From assembly GCF_000024425.1 (NCBI RefSeq), contig NC_013946.1, positions 806,001 to 870,000 of the forward strand: a DNA stretch of 64,000 bases. The letters run 5' to 3'. Shown piece by piece: positions 28,155-36,933 of this stretch. The position numbers and the translations under genes were made by a program. Origin of the DNA: Meiothermus ruber DSM 1279 (lineage in GTDB: Bacteria; Deinococcota; Deinococci; Deinococcales; Thermaceae). The notes beneath the pieces were generated by a model that worked only from the letters and a program-made list of their open reading frames with translations, ran no database searches and had not been told where the DNA came from. Every line of letters begins with the position of its first letter. The stretch's first letter is position 1.

Positions 28155-29051
28155 ATGAAGGATATTGGCATCTTGGGCGTTCCGATGGACTTGGGTCAAG
28201 GGCGGCGTGGGGTGGATATGGGGCCCAGCGCCATGCGCTATGGGCGTTTGCAGGAGGTGCTCGAGGGCCTGGGCCACCGGGTGCACGACTACGGCGATGT
28301 GCGGGTACCGGTGGTCGAGAGCCTGCGCCATGCCCAGCAGGAACCGGGGGGGATGGGCTACCTCGAGGCCATTCGCACGGTCTGCCTGGATACCATAGCC
28401 GCCATCGATCAGATGCCGGCCGAGGTGTTTCCAATTGTGCTGGGAGGCGACCACTCCATCGCGATGGGCTCGGTTACGGGGGCCAGCCGGGGCGAACGGA
28501 TAGGGGTGATCTGGGTGGATGCCCACGCCGACTTCAACACCCCCGAGACCAGCCCCAGCGGCAACATCCACGGGATGCCCCTGGCCCACCTGTGCGGCCT
28601 GGGCGACCCGCGTCTGGTGCACCTGGGCCGCCCTGGGGCTAAGGTACGGCCCGAGGACGTGGTGCTGATTGGCATTCGTAGCCTGGATCCAGGTGAGGTT
28701 CGACTGTTACGCGAGCGTGGGGTTATGGTCTATACCATGAAGGAGGTGGATATACAGGGAATTCCAGCCATCGCCCAGCAGGTTGCCGCCAAGTTCAAGG
28801 GTTTTTCCAGGGTGCACGTCTCGCTGGATGCCGATGTGCTCGACCCGGAGATAGCCCCGGGGGTTGGAACCCCGGTGCCCGGCGGGCTGACCTACCGCGA
28901 AGCACACCTTCTGATGGAACTGCTGGCCGATGCCAGAATTGTCACCAGCCTCGACATGGTCGAGGTGAACCCCATTCTGGATATCGCCAACCGCACCGCC
29001 AAGATAATGGTGGAACTGGCTAGCAGCCTGTTAGGGAAGAAAATCTACTGA
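28155..29051 (+). CDS. rocF: Arginase
   Basis: A 298-residue manganese ureohydrolase. The metal ligands are visible in GGDHSIAMG near residue 98, WVDAHADFNTPETSPSGNIHG near 122-142, and HVSLDADVLDPEIAPG near 225. The SGNIHGMPLAHL region and length match arginase rather than agmatinase. It would split arginine into ornithine and urea. It precedes hisA by 35 bp, but hisA has its own promoter. Confidence 0.93.
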   Translation: MKDIGILGVPMDLGQGRRGVDMGPSAMRYGRLQEVLEGLGHRVHDYGDVRVPVVESLRHAQQEPGGMGYLEAIRTVCLDTIAAIDQMPAEVFPIVLGGDHSIAMGSVTGASRGERIGVIWVDAHADFNTPETSPSGNIHGMPLAHLCGLGDPRLVHLGRPGAKVRPEDVVLIGIRSLDPGEVRLLRERGVMVYTMKEVDIQGIPAIAQQVAAKFKGFSRVHVSLDADVLDPEIAPGVGTPVPGGLTYREAHLLMELLADARIVTSLDMVEVNPILDIANRTAKIMVELASSLLGKKIY

Positions 29052-29074
29052 TGACCCGCTGCGGGCTGGCTTGA

Positions 29075-29080
29075 TACAAT
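29075..29080 (+). promoter_or_regulatory. -10 box of hisA (leaderless)
   Basis: TACAAT, 6 nt before the GTG at 29087; a weak ATGACC lies 18 bp upstream. Confidence 0.5.
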
Positions 29081-29086
29081 CCTCGG

Positions 29087-29791
29087 GTGTTGGTTATTCC
29101 TGCGGTGGATATTCAGTCTGGGCGGGCCGTTCGGCTCTACGAGGGCGACCCCAGCCGAGAAACCGTCTACTACGACAGTCCGGTGGAGGCCGCCCTGCAC
29201 TGGCAGAAGCAAGGGGCCCGGATGCTGCACCTGGTTGACCTGGACGCAGCGACGGGTCGGGGGAACAACCGCGGGGTGCTGCGGGAGGTGGCAGCGGCTG
29301 TCGATATCCCGTTCGAGGTGGGCGGTGGCATCCGCAGCCTGGGGGCGGCCCGGGAAATTCTGGCCCTGGGGGCCAGCCGGGTGGTGGTGGGTACCATAGC
29401 GGTAAAGGCCCCGGAGGTGCTGGGCCAGATGCTCCATGAGTTCGGCCCCGAGCGGGTGGTGGTGAGCCTGGATGCCCGGGGGCTGGAGGTGGTGGTCTCG
29501 GGCTGGGCCGAGGGCACCCGCCTGATGGTGCAGGAACTGGGCCCGCGGATATGGGAGATGGGTGTTCGTACCCTGATCTACACCGATGTGCGACGGGATG
29601 GCACCCTGGCCGGACTGGATCTCGAGGTGGTGCGGGTGGTGCGGGCGGCCTGGCCTGGCTTCCTGATTGCCGGGGGTGGGATTGCTTCCGATGCCGATTT
29701 ACAGGGATTGCAAGCCCTGGGGGTGGAGGGGGCCATTACCGGCAAGGCCCTTTACGAAGGGCGGATTAACCTGTCGTCCTGGATCAAGTAA
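29087..29791 (+). CDS. hisA: Phosphoribosylformimino-5-aminoimidazole carboxamide ribotide isomerase
   Basis: A 234-residue (beta/alpha)8 barrel of histidine synthesis. The catalytic Asp residues are in IPAVDIQSGRAVRL (residue 8) and YTDVRRDGTLAG near residue 165. Phosphate-binding loops are GGGIRS and IAGGGIAS. No other his gene is nearby. Start GTG 29087 is set by the -10 box 6 nt upstream. Confidence 0.95.
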   Translation: MLVIPAVDIQSGRAVRLYEGDPSRETVYYDSPVEAALHWQKQGARMLHLVDLDAATGRGNNRGVLREVAAAVDIPFEVGGGIRSLGAAREILALGASRVVVGTIAVKAPEVLGQMLHEFGPERVVVSLDARGLEVVVSGWAEGTRLMVQELGPRIWEMGVRTLIYTDVRRDGTLAGLDLEVVRVVRAAWPGFLIAGGGIASDADLQGLQALGVEGAITGKALYEGRINLSSWIK

Positions 29792-29795
29792 AAGA

Positions 29796-29851
29796 TTGCG
29801 CCAGGTGCGCGGGTGCTGTTCTGACCATCCCGCAAACCCGCCCTGGCGCAA
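29796..29851. terminator. Stem-loop terminator between hisA and the sulfur operon
   Basis: Perfect 10-bp arms TTGCGCCAGG (29796-29805) and CCTGGCGCAA (29842-29851), with inner CGGGT/ACCCG pairing. It lies between convergent hisA and sir, probably serving both. The flanking T-run is short, so the terminator call is moderately sure. Confidence 0.6.
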
Positions 29852-29862
29852 CTCGGCAGGCC

Positions 29863-31563
29863 TCAACCTGCGGCGGACGGTTGATCCTCTACCGATGCGC
29901 CGATCTGCTCTCGTATAAACTCGATCCCTACCCGATGGCAAAACTCACCGAAGCTCTCATTCTCCCGTCGCTGTTGCCGGTAGGCCATCAGGGCGGGCTC
30001 GAGCCGGGCTGCTATGTCTTCGCGCTTGACATTGTCCAGGTACACCTCGCCGAGCCGATCCCCCAGGGGGCTGCCGCCCAGGTAGATGGTGTACGAGTTG
30101 AGGCTCCGGCCCACCAGGCCAATTTCGGCAGTATAGGGGCGGGCGCAGCCGTTGGGGCAGCCGGTCATGCGCACATGGGGGATGGGGCCGGTTTGCAGAT
30201 CCAGCCTGGAGAGCAGGGTGTCAATTTCGCGAATCACCTGGGGCATCACCCGCTCGCTTTCGGTAATGGCCAGGCCGCAGGTGGGTAAGGCCGGGCAGGC
30301 CATAGCTTGCTGCACCACCAGGGGAATGCGCCCGGGTAGTTCTACACCGTGTTCACGCAGGATGGCCTCGAGGGTCGCTTGATCGCCTGGCTGGATGTTG
30401 GTGAACAGAATGTTTTGCTGGGGGGTAAGGCGTATTTCTGGGTTGAGGCGCTTGACCACCTCGCGGATGGCCACGCGAAGGTGGTCTTTAACCCGCCCGT
30501 TTTCCACAAAAAGTCCGAAGAAGAGCTGCCCATTGCCCTGCTCGTGCCAGCCCAGGTGGTCGTCGGCGCACTGCCAGGTAAGGGGTTGGGCCTCGGGTAG
30601 GCTGTAGCCCACATAGTGTTCAACCTCGGTTTTAAAGCGTTCCAGGCCCCAGGCCTCCACCAGGTATTTCATTCGGGCCAGTTTGCGCTCATCGCGCCGG
30701 CCATGATCGCGCTGAACCCGGACAATGGCCTCCACCACCTCAAATAGCTGCTCGGGTTTGATGGTGGTGAGGGGTTTTGCCAGTACCGGATGTGTATCCT
30801 TGGCTCCGTGGCTCTGTCCCAGCCCGCCGCCCACTAGGAGGGTAAACCCTTTTAGCTCATCCTTTTCCAGCCAGGGCACTATGCCGATATCCTGGGTATA
30901 GACGTCCACGCAATTGTCGCCAGGGAAAGCAAAAGCAATCTTAAACTTGCGCGGGAGATAGGCCTGGCCGTACAGGGGTTCGACTTCTTCTAAGCTGGCG
31001 GCTTTTTCGCCATCCAGCCAGATTTCGTAGTAGGCGCGGCTCCTGGGCTTGAGTCGGTCGGACAGGGCTTTGGCATACTGCGATATCTCGGCTCTTTGAC
31101 GATCGGAAAAGGGAGCGGGGCAGGCCACCACATTGCGCACCACATCCCCACAGGCCGATAGGCTGGTCAGGAGATGCTGATTAAGCACTTGAATCAGGGG
31201 TTTCAGCCCCCCTTTGCGCACCCCGTGAAACTGAATGGCCTGGCGGGTGGTGATGCGTAAAGTGGCGTTTCCGAGCTGGTCTGCCAGACGGTCTAGGGCT
31301 AGATACTGCTCGGGTTGCAGCACACCGCCGGGGATGGCTACCCGGATCATAAAAGAGTAATCGGGCCCCAGACCCTGGGCTTTGCGGGCCTTGCGCACAT
31401 CGCGGTCGTCTTGCTGATAGATGCCATGAAACTTGAGAATCTGGTAGCCTTCTTCGCTGAAATGGTCGCTGGGGTTGTTGAGCTCGAGATCCACCGGCCC
31501 GCGCAGGTTGCGACTGGCCAGCTTGATGCTTTCTACCTTGGAGACTTTAGACTGCGACGACAT
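29863..31563 (-). CDS. sir: Assimilatory sulfite reductase hemoprotein (siroheme/[4Fe-4S])
   Basis: A 566-residue nitrite/sulfite reductase-family enzyme reducing sulfite to sulfide. The two half-domains are visible. The siroheme/[4Fe-4S] cysteines lie in MACPALPTCGLAIT near residue 425 and RMTGCPNGCARPYTAEIGLVG near residue 470. Also typical are LRITTRQAIQFHGVRK (residue ~105) and KFKIAFAFPGDNC. Its place at the end of the sulfur operon, after the siroheme genes, favours sulfite over nitrite. The electron donor is not identifiable here. Start ATG 31563 follows AAGGAGGAGT and overlaps the cobA 3' end by 17 bp. Confidence 0.92.
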   Translation of the reverse strand: MSSQSKVSKVESIKLASRNLRGPVDLELNNPSDHFSEEGYQILKFHGIYQQDDRDVRKARKAQGLGPDYSFMIRVAIPGGVLQPEQYLALDRLADQLGNATLRITTRQAIQFHGVRKGGLKPLIQVLNQHLLTSLSACGDVVRNVVACPAPFSDRQRAEISQYAKALSDRLKPRSRAYYEIWLDGEKAASLEEVEPLYGQAYLPRKFKIAFAFPGDNCVDVYTQDIGIVPWLEKDELKGFTLLVGGGLGQSHGAKDTHPVLAKPLTTIKPEQLFEVVEAIVRVQRDHGRRDERKLARMKYLVEAWGLERFKTEVEHYVGYSLPEAQPLTWQCADDHLGWHEQGNGQLFFGLFVENGRVKDHLRVAIREVVKRLNPEIRLTPQQNILFTNIQPGDQATLEAILREHGVELPGRIPLVVQQAMACPALPTCGLAITESERVMPQVIREIDTLLSRLDLQTGPIPHVRMTGCPNGCARPYTAEIGLVGRSLNSYTIYLGGSPLGDRLGEVYLDNVKREDIAARLEPALMAYRQQRRENESFGEFCHRVGIEFIREQIGASVEDQPSAAG

Positions 31564-32287
31564 ACTCCTCCTTTGTTTTGCGCAGCTTTTGCTGAACCCC
31601 TACCACGGATCCCTGTATCCAGACCGCAGGGGCCTGCACTTCCACGCGTCCCTGGGCGATGGCCTGCAGATCTGTGAGCAAAAGGCGTTCGCTGGGGGTG
31701 GTTCCGTTTTCGATGAACGCAGCCGGTTCTCGAGGTGGTCGTCCAGCCTGGAGGAGGGCTCGAGCCAGCTCTACGCGCCGCTCGACGCCCATGAGGATGA
31801 CCAGGGTATCTACCTGCGCGTAAGCGGCCAGGTTGGGCACGGCCCCTTCTTGCATCTGCCCGGAGATGACCGCAAAGCCGCTGGCCAGGCCCCGCATGGT
31901 AAGGGGGATGCCCCATAGCCCCGGCAAAGCCACCGCAGAACTGAGGCCGGGCACCAGCTCGACCGGAAGGCCTGCCTGGGCTAGATGGAGCCATTCTTCG
32001 GCCCCACGCCCAAAAACCATGGGATCCCCCCCTTTGAGCCGCACGACCTTGCGTCCGGCCCGCGCGTGGGACAGGAGCAGGTGCAAAATCTGTTGTTGCT
32101 TATCCTGCTCACCCTTGGTTTTGCCCACATAGATGCGCTGGGCCCGGGGGTTGACCAAGGCCAGCACCTCCGGGCTTACCAGGCGGTCGTAGAGAACCAC
32201 CTCCGCTTCCTGCAACACCCGTGCGGCGCGCAGGGTCAGGAGATCGGCGCTGCCGGGCCCTGCCCCCACCAGATAAACCGGGCTCAT
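31547..32287 (-). CDS. cobA: Uroporphyrinogen-III C-methyltransferase
   Basis: A 246-residue SAM-dependent methyltransferase making precorrin-2 for siroheme. The motifs are VYLVGAGPGSADLLTLRA at the N-terminus, LVSPEVLAL, VVRLKGGDPMVFGRG near residue 80, and VLVILMGVE-like VDTLVILMGVERR near 160. With the next gene it supplies siroheme to the sulfite reductase. Start ATG overlaps the upstream stop as ATGA. Confidence 0.93.
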   Translation of the reverse strand: MSPVYLVGAGPGSADLLTLRAARVLQEAEVVLYDRLVSPEVLALVNPRAQRIYVGKTKGEQDKQQQILHLLLSHARAGRKVVRLKGGDPMVFGRGAEEWLHLAQAGLPVELVPGLSSAVALPGLWGIPLTMRGLASGFAVISGQMQEGAVPNLAAYAQVDTLVILMGVERRVELARALLQAGRPPREPAAFIENGTTPSERLLLTDLQAIAQGRVEVQAPAVWIQGSVVGVQQKLRKTKEEYVVAV

Positions 32288-32961
32288 ACCACCTCCTGCC
32301 AGGGGGCGGCGTGCCCATCTGGGGAGGGGGAGGTTGGACTGTACAGCGATTGTAAGAGAACCGCTCGAGCCCGCTCCCGCTCGCCCAGGAAAACCAAATC
32401 CAGTGCCTCACTGTCAATCATGCGATACCAGGCGGCTTTACGGGCCTCAAAACTATGGGGGTAGGCCTCTTTGACCAGGGGGCGGAAAGAGCGCAGCAGC
32501 TCTAAGTACTCGGCATACTCGGGGCCATACTCGGCGGCCAGGCGCTCCCTGATGCGCACAGCCAGTGCGGGTGCAACGCCGCTGGTAGAGACGGCCAGCA
32601 CCAGATCGCCCTGGCGGTGTACCGAGGGCAGGATGAAGTCGCAGTGGGCGGGGTCGTCGACCGCGTTGAGCCAGACGCCGCGCTCCCTTGCCTCCTGGGC
32701 GATGATTGAATTGAGGCTGGGGTCTACCGGATGGGAAAAGCACAGCGTGAAGCCGGCCAGATCCCCGTAGGTGTAGCTGCGCTGCTGCCACTCGAGCAGC
32801 CCTTGATGGAGGGCCTGGGCTAGCTCGGGGTGGTACAGGGGAGAGACCAGCCGAACCCAGGCCCCCTGTTCCAGGAGTTTTTGCACCTTGCTGGCAGTCT
32901 CCAGGCCACCCCCGATGAAGAGCACTTTTTTGCCTTGCAGATTGAGCATTACTGGATACAC
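32284..32961 (-). CDS. Precorrin-2 dehydrogenase/sirohydrochlorin ferrochelatase (CysG N-terminal type)
   Basis: A 225-residue protein equal to the N-terminal half of CysG (Met8p type). The NAD site is VLFIGGGLETASKVQKLL near residue 14; AVDDPAHCDFILPSVHRQGDL with the catalytic Asp region lies near residue 100; AVSTSGVAPALAVRIRERL follows. It oxidises precorrin-2 and probably inserts iron. It starts at GTG 32961, 3 bp after tauE, with GAGGTGAG upstream. Confidence 0.9.
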   Translation of the reverse strand: MYPVMLNLQGKKVLFIGGGLETASKVQKLLEQGAWVRLVSPLYHPELAQALHQGLLEWQQRSYTYGDLAGFTLCFSHPVDPSLNSIIAQEARERGVWLNAVDDPAHCDFILPSVHRQGDLVLAVSTSGVAPALAVRIRERLAAEYGPEYAEYLELLRSFRPLVKEAYPHSFEARKAAWYRMIDSEALDLVFLGERERARAVLLQSLYSPTSPSPDGHAAPWQEVV

Positions 32962-32964
32962 ATC

Positions 32965-33714
32965 TCACCTCGCCAGGGCGGGTATGCCTCGTAGAATCAG
33001 GTGTGAACCGATCAGCATAAGCCAGAGCAAAAGCCCTATGCGGAAAGGCCGCTGGTTGACCCGCTGGCCCAGCCAGGCCCCCAGCAAGGAGCCGATCCAA
33101 CCGCCGCAGGCCAGCTTGGTTAGCAGTAGCCAGTCGGTCTGACCCAGCGCTGCGTGCAGCCCACCGGCCAAAGCAGATAGCCCAAGGCCAAACCAGAGAT
33201 CTGTACCCACTATTTCCCTGGGGGCCAGGCGGGTTCCGCTCATCAGCAGTAAAGTGCCCAGAGCCCCGGCCCCTGCCGAGGAAAAACCCACCTCCAGACC
33301 AATGAAGGCGGCGACGACCACAATCCACTGGGGGGCTAGGGGTCGGGGAGATAGCTTTCTAAGGGTGATCGCCAGGTTGATGACCGCTACCGACAAAATA
33401 ATCAGACCTATGCCGGCCAGCACCGCCTCTTTATGCACCTTGAAGGAGTGTAGCAGCAGGCTGCCGGCTACAGCGGCCGGAATACCGCCAGCTAACAACA
33501 GGCGCAGGGCTTGCCAATTAACCCCTTGCTTTTGCCAGTAAACCCACCCAGCGGGAATCTTTGCCAGCATAGAGAAAAGCAGGGCTGTGCCAACAGCGAC
33601 TTCGGGTGGAACCCCCAGCGCCAGGATCAGCAGCGGGGTGGTGAGGGTGCCCCCGCCGACCCCAGTCAGGCCGATGCACAGGGCGATGATGAAGCCTATG
33701 ACAACCTCGAGCAT
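32965..33714 (-). CDS. TauE/SafE family sulfite/sulfate-type transporter
   Basis: A 249-residue membrane protein with about 8 helices, in the TauE/SafE (DUF81) family. Typical motifs are IGLTGVGGGTLTTPLLI near residue 20, where the GVGGG loop is the family signature, and the second repeat GFSSAGAGALGTLLLM near residue 145. Its position between sat and siroheme genes suggests sulfate uptake or sulfite efflux during assimilation; direction cannot be told from sequence. Confidence 0.88.
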   Translation of the reverse strand: MLEVVIGFIIALCIGLTGVGGGTLTTPLLILALGVPPEVAVGTALLFSMLAKIPAGWVYWQKQGVNWQALRLLLAGGIPAAVAGSLLLHSFKVHKEAVLAGIGLIILSVAVINLAITLRKLSPRPLAPQWIVVVAAFIGLEVGFSSAGAGALGTLLLMSGTRLAPREIVGTDLWFGLGLSALAGGLHAALGQTDWLLLTKLACGGWIGSLLGAWLGQRVNQRPFRIGLLLWLMLIGSHLILRGIPALAR

Positions 33715-33777
33715 CCAACTTACCTCCAGCCTGGTAGCTGCCCGGATACCTGAGAAGCCGGGTGTCTCCTCAGAGCC

Positions 33778-34947
33778 CTAGCGACGTTCTAAGGCCTCGG
33801 CCTGATAGGCGGAACGCAACACCGCGGCCACCTCAGGTCGGGTGAACTCGGCGGGTAAAGGCGCCCCTGCGCGTAGCAGCTCGCGCACGCGGGTGCCGGA
33901 GAGCACCAGGTGGTGTTTGCTGTCGTGGGGGCAGGTGCGGGGCGTGACGATGGCGTGGCAGGCCTGGCAGTAGAAAGAATGCTCAAACTTGACTATTTGT
34001 ATGCCGATTTCCTCGGGCTCGAAGGCCGAGAAAATTTCCTGGGCTTCATACGGGCCGTAGTACTGGCCGACGCCCGCATGGTCGCGGCCCACAATGAAAT
34101 GGGTACAGCCGTAGTTTTTCCGGCTGATGGCGTGTAAAACGGCTTCACGGGGCCCCGCGTAACGCATGGCGGCAGGATAGACCCCCAGCAGAACCCGCTC
34201 TTTGGGGTAGTAATGTTCCAGGAGCACCTTATAAGCCTGCATGCGCACAGAAGCCGGGATGTCGTCGGACTTGGTGGCGCCGACCAGGGGGTTGAGGAAC
34301 AGCCCGTCGAGCTGCTCCAGGGCTACTTTGTGCAGGTATTCGTGGGCCCGGTGGATGGGGTTGCGGGTTTGAAAAGCGACCACCGTTTTCCAGCCCCGTT
34401 GCGCAAAAATTTGCCGGGTCTCCCGGGGGGTGTGGTGGTGCTCGGGAAACGGCCCCCGATCCAGGTGTAACAAATACACGCCCCCGGCCAGGTACACCTC
34501 GCCTCGAGCCAGCAGGGCGGCCACCCCGGGGTGGGCGGGGTCGGCGGTGCGGTAGATCGCCAGGGCCTCCTGTCTTTTGTCGGGTTGATACCGCTCTTCT
34601 ACCTCGAGCAAGCCTACCGTTCTCCCATGCCAGACCAGGCGCACACGCTGGCGGTACAGGGCGGCTTGCGAGCGCGAGACTGCCAGGGTGATGGGAATGC
34701 TCCAGGGCAGGCCGTTGGACAGCCGCATTTCCTCCAGCACGCGTTGGTAATCGGCCTCCCCCATGAACCCTTGCAGGGGCGAGTAGACCCCGGTGGCGAT
34801 CAGCTCGAGGTCAGCGTAGCCCTGTGCGTCCAGCTCGAGGGCTGGGAGGTGCTCGTATTCTCGAGGGTCGGCCTGCAGTATGCGCTCAACCAGCGTTCCG
34901 CCGTGTGGTGATGGTAAGTTTACAACATTTGTAAGTTTTTCAGCCAT
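33778..34947 (-). CDS. sat: Sulfate adenylyltransferase (ATP sulfurylase)
   Basis: A 389-residue enzyme forming APS from ATP and sulfate. The nucleotide motifs [13 protein letters not shown] near residue 190 and [17 protein letters not shown] near residue 290 are clear, along with [11 protein letters not shown] zinc-finger [16 protein letters not shown] (near 335) is typical of the bacterial/archaeal monofunctional form. ATG 34947 is chosen for homology and the AGGAG upstream; longer frames overlap cysH. Codons 5-9 contain a palindrome also found upstream of the operon. Confidence 0.96.
   Translation of the reverse strand: MAEKLTNVVNLPSPHGGTLVERILQADPREYEHLPALELDAQGYADLELIATGVYSPLQGFMGEADYQRVLEEMRLSNGLPWSIPITLAVSRSQAALYRQRVRLVWHGRTVGLLEVEERYQPDKRQEALAIYRTADPAHPGVAALLARGEVYLAGGVYLLHLDRGPFPEHHHTPRETRQIFAQRGWKTVVAFQTRNPIHRAHEYLHKVALEQLDGLFLNPLVGATKSDDIPASVRMQAYKVLLEHYYPKERVLLGVYPAAMRYAGPREAVLHAISRKNYGCTHFIVGRDHAGVGQYYGPYEAQEIFSAFEPEEIGIQIVKFEHSFYCQACHAIVTPRTCPHDSKHHLVLSGTRVRELLRAGAPLPAEFTRPEVAAVLRSAYQAEALERR
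34920..34934. repeat. Palindrome TTACAA-CAT-TTGTAA inside the sat 5' coding region
   Basis: Perfect 6-bp arms around a 3-bp centre. The same arms occur at 36439-36453 upstream of cysC. It could be a regulator site that blocks or activates at sat, or a chance match in coding sequence. Confidence 0.4.
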
Positions 34948-34957
34948 AAAAAAACTC

Positions 34958-35623
34958 CTACAAGGCTTGTTCACCCTGCCACAGGCCGCACTCGGTTTTG
35001 CCCCGGCCTGACCAGCGACCAGCCCGGGCCTCCTCACCGGGGCGCACGGCGCGGGTGCAGGGCCAGCAGCCGATGCTGAGAAACCCCGACCAGTACAGAG
35101 GGTTAACGAAAAGTTGGTGCTTTTGAGCAAAGGCCTCGAGCTGGGCGCGATGCCAGTAGGCCAGCGGATTGATGCGCAACCGCTGGCCGGGCTCGAGAAA
35201 ATCCAGCCCTTGGCGGGTGGAGGCCTGATCCCGGCTGCGGGCGTTTAGCAGCGCCGAAGGATTCTTTTGTGAGAGATAGGCGCGTAGGGGGGCTACTTTG
35301 CGCGCGTTGCAGCAGCCGTCGGGGTCGCTGCGGAAGCGCTCCTGTCCCCAGGGGTCGGGCGGGAGCCCAGCGCTGAGGGTTACAAAGCGCATCTGCGTAT
35401 AACGGGCCGACAGACGGTCGCGGGTCTCGAGGGTCTCCGGGAAATGATAGCCGGTGTCTACAAACACCACCTCACCGGTATAGCCGGCCTGTGCGGCCAG
35501 CTCGAGCAGCACCACCCCATTGAGGTTGAAGGCGCTGGTGATGATAAGGTCGGGGTAATGCTCCAGGGCCCACTGGATGACCTCGAGGGGCGGGGTTTGG
35601 GGGTTCCAGTGTTCAGGGATCAC
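34958..35623 (-). CDS. cysH: APS-type reductase CysH
   Basis: A 221-residue adenylyl-sulfate/phosphoadenylyl-sulfate reductase. The nucleotide-binding N-terminus has [15 protein letters not shown] and [13 protein letters not shown]. Two cysteine pairs, [12 protein letters not shown] near residue 107 and [10 protein letters not shown] near 190, are the [4Fe-4S] ligands of APS reductases. The catalytic Cys is in the C-terminal KTECGLW. This argues for APS, not PAPS, as substrate. The GTG start overlaps the cysC stop. Confidence 0.9.
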   Translation of the reverse strand: MIPEHWNPQTPPLEVIQWALEHYPDLIITSAFNLNGVVLLELAAQAGYTGEVVFVDTGYHFPETLETRDRLSARYTQMRFVTLSAGLPPDPWGQERFRSDPDGCCNARKVAPLRAYLSQKNPSALLNARSRDQASTRQGLDFLEPGQRLRINPLAYWHRAQLEAFAQKHQLFVNPLYWSGFLSIGCWPCTRAVRPGEEARAGRWSGRGKTECGLWQGEQAL

Positions 35624-36261
35624 CGTTTGGGTACCTCCTCAACGCCAAAAGGGGCCAGGGCCGCCAGCAGGCGGCTGAGGCACTCCTGCAGGCTCATCTG
35701 ATCGGTGCGCAGGTGCAGGTCGGGGTTCAAAGGGGGCTCGTACGGGTCTGAAATTCCGGTAAAGTGCGGTATTTCACCGCGCAGGGCCCGGGCGTACAGG
35801 CCCTTCACGTCCCTTTGAATCAGCACCTTCAGGGGGGCGTCCACGTAGACCTCGAGCTTTCTGGGGGCTTCGGCCAGCACGGCTTCACGGGTGGAACGGT
35901 AGGGGCTGATGGCGCTTACCAGCACCAGAACCCCATGTTTAGCCAGCAGGTTGGCCACATAGCCGATGCGGCGGATGTTGGTGTCGCGGTCTTCCCGGCT
36001 AAAACCCAGGCCTTTCGATAAGTGCTCCCGCACCGCATCGCCATCGAGATGCTCCACCGGGTATCCGGCTTCGTACAGGAGCACCTCGAGGGCCCGGGCC
36101 AGGGTGGTTTTACCGGCGCCGGAAAGACCGGTGAACCAGATTACAACCCCTGGCGAAAGGGATGGTTGGCGGCGCTGCCCTTTGGATATCTTGCTGCTGG
36201 CTGGAGCGGAATAACCTGTGTGGATTGAGGAGATGGTGCTCGACTTTTCCAAGATATTCAA
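35620..36261 (-). CDS. cysC: Adenylylsulfate kinase
   Basis: An approximately 210-residue APS kinase. Walker A is [14 protein letters not shown] near residue 46; [29 protein letters not shown] is the APS/lid region; [23 protein letters not shown] follows. First gene of the sulfur operon and directly behind the SAM-I riboswitch. The farthest start is TTG 36261, but that is only 1 nt after the G-rich Shine-Dalgarno; a second TTG at 36252 has better spacing. Upstream N-terminus before residue 35 is not conserved. Confidence 0.9.
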   Translation of the reverse strand: MNILEKSSTISSIHTGYSAPASSKISKGQRRQPSLSPGVVIWFTGLSGAGKTTLARALEVLLYEAGYPVEHLDGDAVREHLSKGLGFSREDRDTNIRRIGYVANLLAKHGVLVLVSAISPYRSTREAVLAEAPRKLEVYVDAPLKVLIQRDVKGLYARALRGEIPHFTGISDPYEPPLNPDLHLRTDQMSLQECLSRLLAALAPFGVEEVPKR

Positions 36262-36265
36262 ACCC

Positions 36266-36384
36266 CCTTATCTTTCCCGGCGCAGAGGCCGGGCCGGAAT
36301 TGGCACCTTGCCTTTGGCAGGTTGCCGCAGCTTCATCGGGCCGTTCCCGTCGGGCAGTTGCCCTGTCCGCTGCTCTGGATAAGG
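36266..36384 (-). ncRNA. SAM-I (S-box) riboswitch
   Basis: On the minus strand all main SAM-I elements are readable: P1 5' strand CCTTATC, then CAGAGCAGCGG, the core GGCCCGATGAAGCTGC then GGCAACC, a TGCC/GGCA P3-like hairpin, AAGGTGCCAATTCC, a P4 GGCCCGG hairpin, and GAAAGATAAGG closing P1. The 3' P1 strand runs into AAGGGGG, the Shine-Dalgarno of cysC, so SAM binding may block translation initiation directly rather than form a separate terminator. Confidence 0.93.
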
Positions 36385-36430
36385 CCTAGAGCCTTGATAC
36401 CAGGCACGGCCGCCTGGTGAAGGGTAGGCT

Positions 36431-36436
36431 AGCATA
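36431..36436 (-). promoter_or_regulatory. -10 box of the sulfur operon
   Basis: TATGCT on the minus strand, about 47 nt upstream of the riboswitch P1 5' strand. The -35 position reads GTTAGT and is weak, as if an activator is needed. Confidence 0.4.
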
Positions 36437-36438
36437 AG

Positions 36439-36453
36439 TTACAACTTTTGTAA
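36439..36453. promoter_or_regulatory. Palindrome TTACAA-CTT-TTGTAA in the sulfur operon promoter
   Basis: Perfect 6-bp arms in the spacer between the putative -10 and -35 boxes. A second copy with centre CAT lies in the sat coding start (34920-34934). A repressor bound here would block RNA polymerase. Confidence 0.5.
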
Positions 36454-36509
36454 ACTAACCGAGCGATGGTCTGCGCAAGCCTGGGCGCTTTTCTCACTCA
36501 GAACTGCGG

Positions 36510-36515
36510 TAGACT
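36510..36515 (+). promoter_or_regulatory. -10 box of the LapA-like gene (leaderless)
   Basis: TAGACT, 7 nt before the ATG at 36523. Confidence 0.5.
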
Positions 36516-36522
36516 TCTAAGT

Positions 36523-36834
36523 ATGAAAGTTCTGAGTGCGCTGGCCTTCGCGGTGGTGCTGGGGGTAGCCGCGGTGGCCTGGGTTCTGTATGCGCTGCAG
36601 CCTGGGTTGATGATCGGCACGCCCTGGGGCCTGGTTCACCTGAGCCTGTTGTGGGTGGGGGCTTTTGGGCTGGGTCTGGTGGTGATGGGCCTATACGTCT
36701 TGACCGGCTGGATAAGGGCCCAGGCCGTCTTGCGCCAGCGCAACCTGGAATTGCGCCAGGCCAGGGGTGAGCTCGAGGCCCTCAAAAAACAACACCCCGA
36801 AGAAACCCCGGTCATCCCGGATCGGACAGCTTGA
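36523..36834 (+). CDS. LapA-domain-like small membrane protein
   Basis: A 103-residue protein with two transmembrane helices (residues 3-25 and 40-62) and a C-terminal coiled-coil (RQRNLELRQARGELEALKKQ), the layout of LapA/DUF1049 proteins linked with lipid or LPS assembly. Sequence similarity to LapA is only by pattern. Starts with a leaderless promoter; recJ follows 99 bp later. Confidence 0.6.
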   Translation: MKVLSALAFAVVLGVAAVAWVLYALQPGLMIGTPWGLVHLSLLWVGAFGLGLVVMGLYVLTGWIRAQAVLRQRNLELRQARGELEALKKQHPEETPVIPDRTA

Positions 36835-36933
36835 GTAGAAGCAGCCAGCAAGCCCCCCCGATGGGAAGAGACAGAGGCCCATCCTGCCTGTAACCTGGGG
36901 GCGCCGGGTGGATCGGGTGTGGTGGAGATCTGG

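Noticed and set aside
34948-35130. 61-residue N-terminal extension of ATP sulfurylase
   Set aside because: Overlaps cysH out of frame and is absent from the family; ATG 34947 follows AGGAG.
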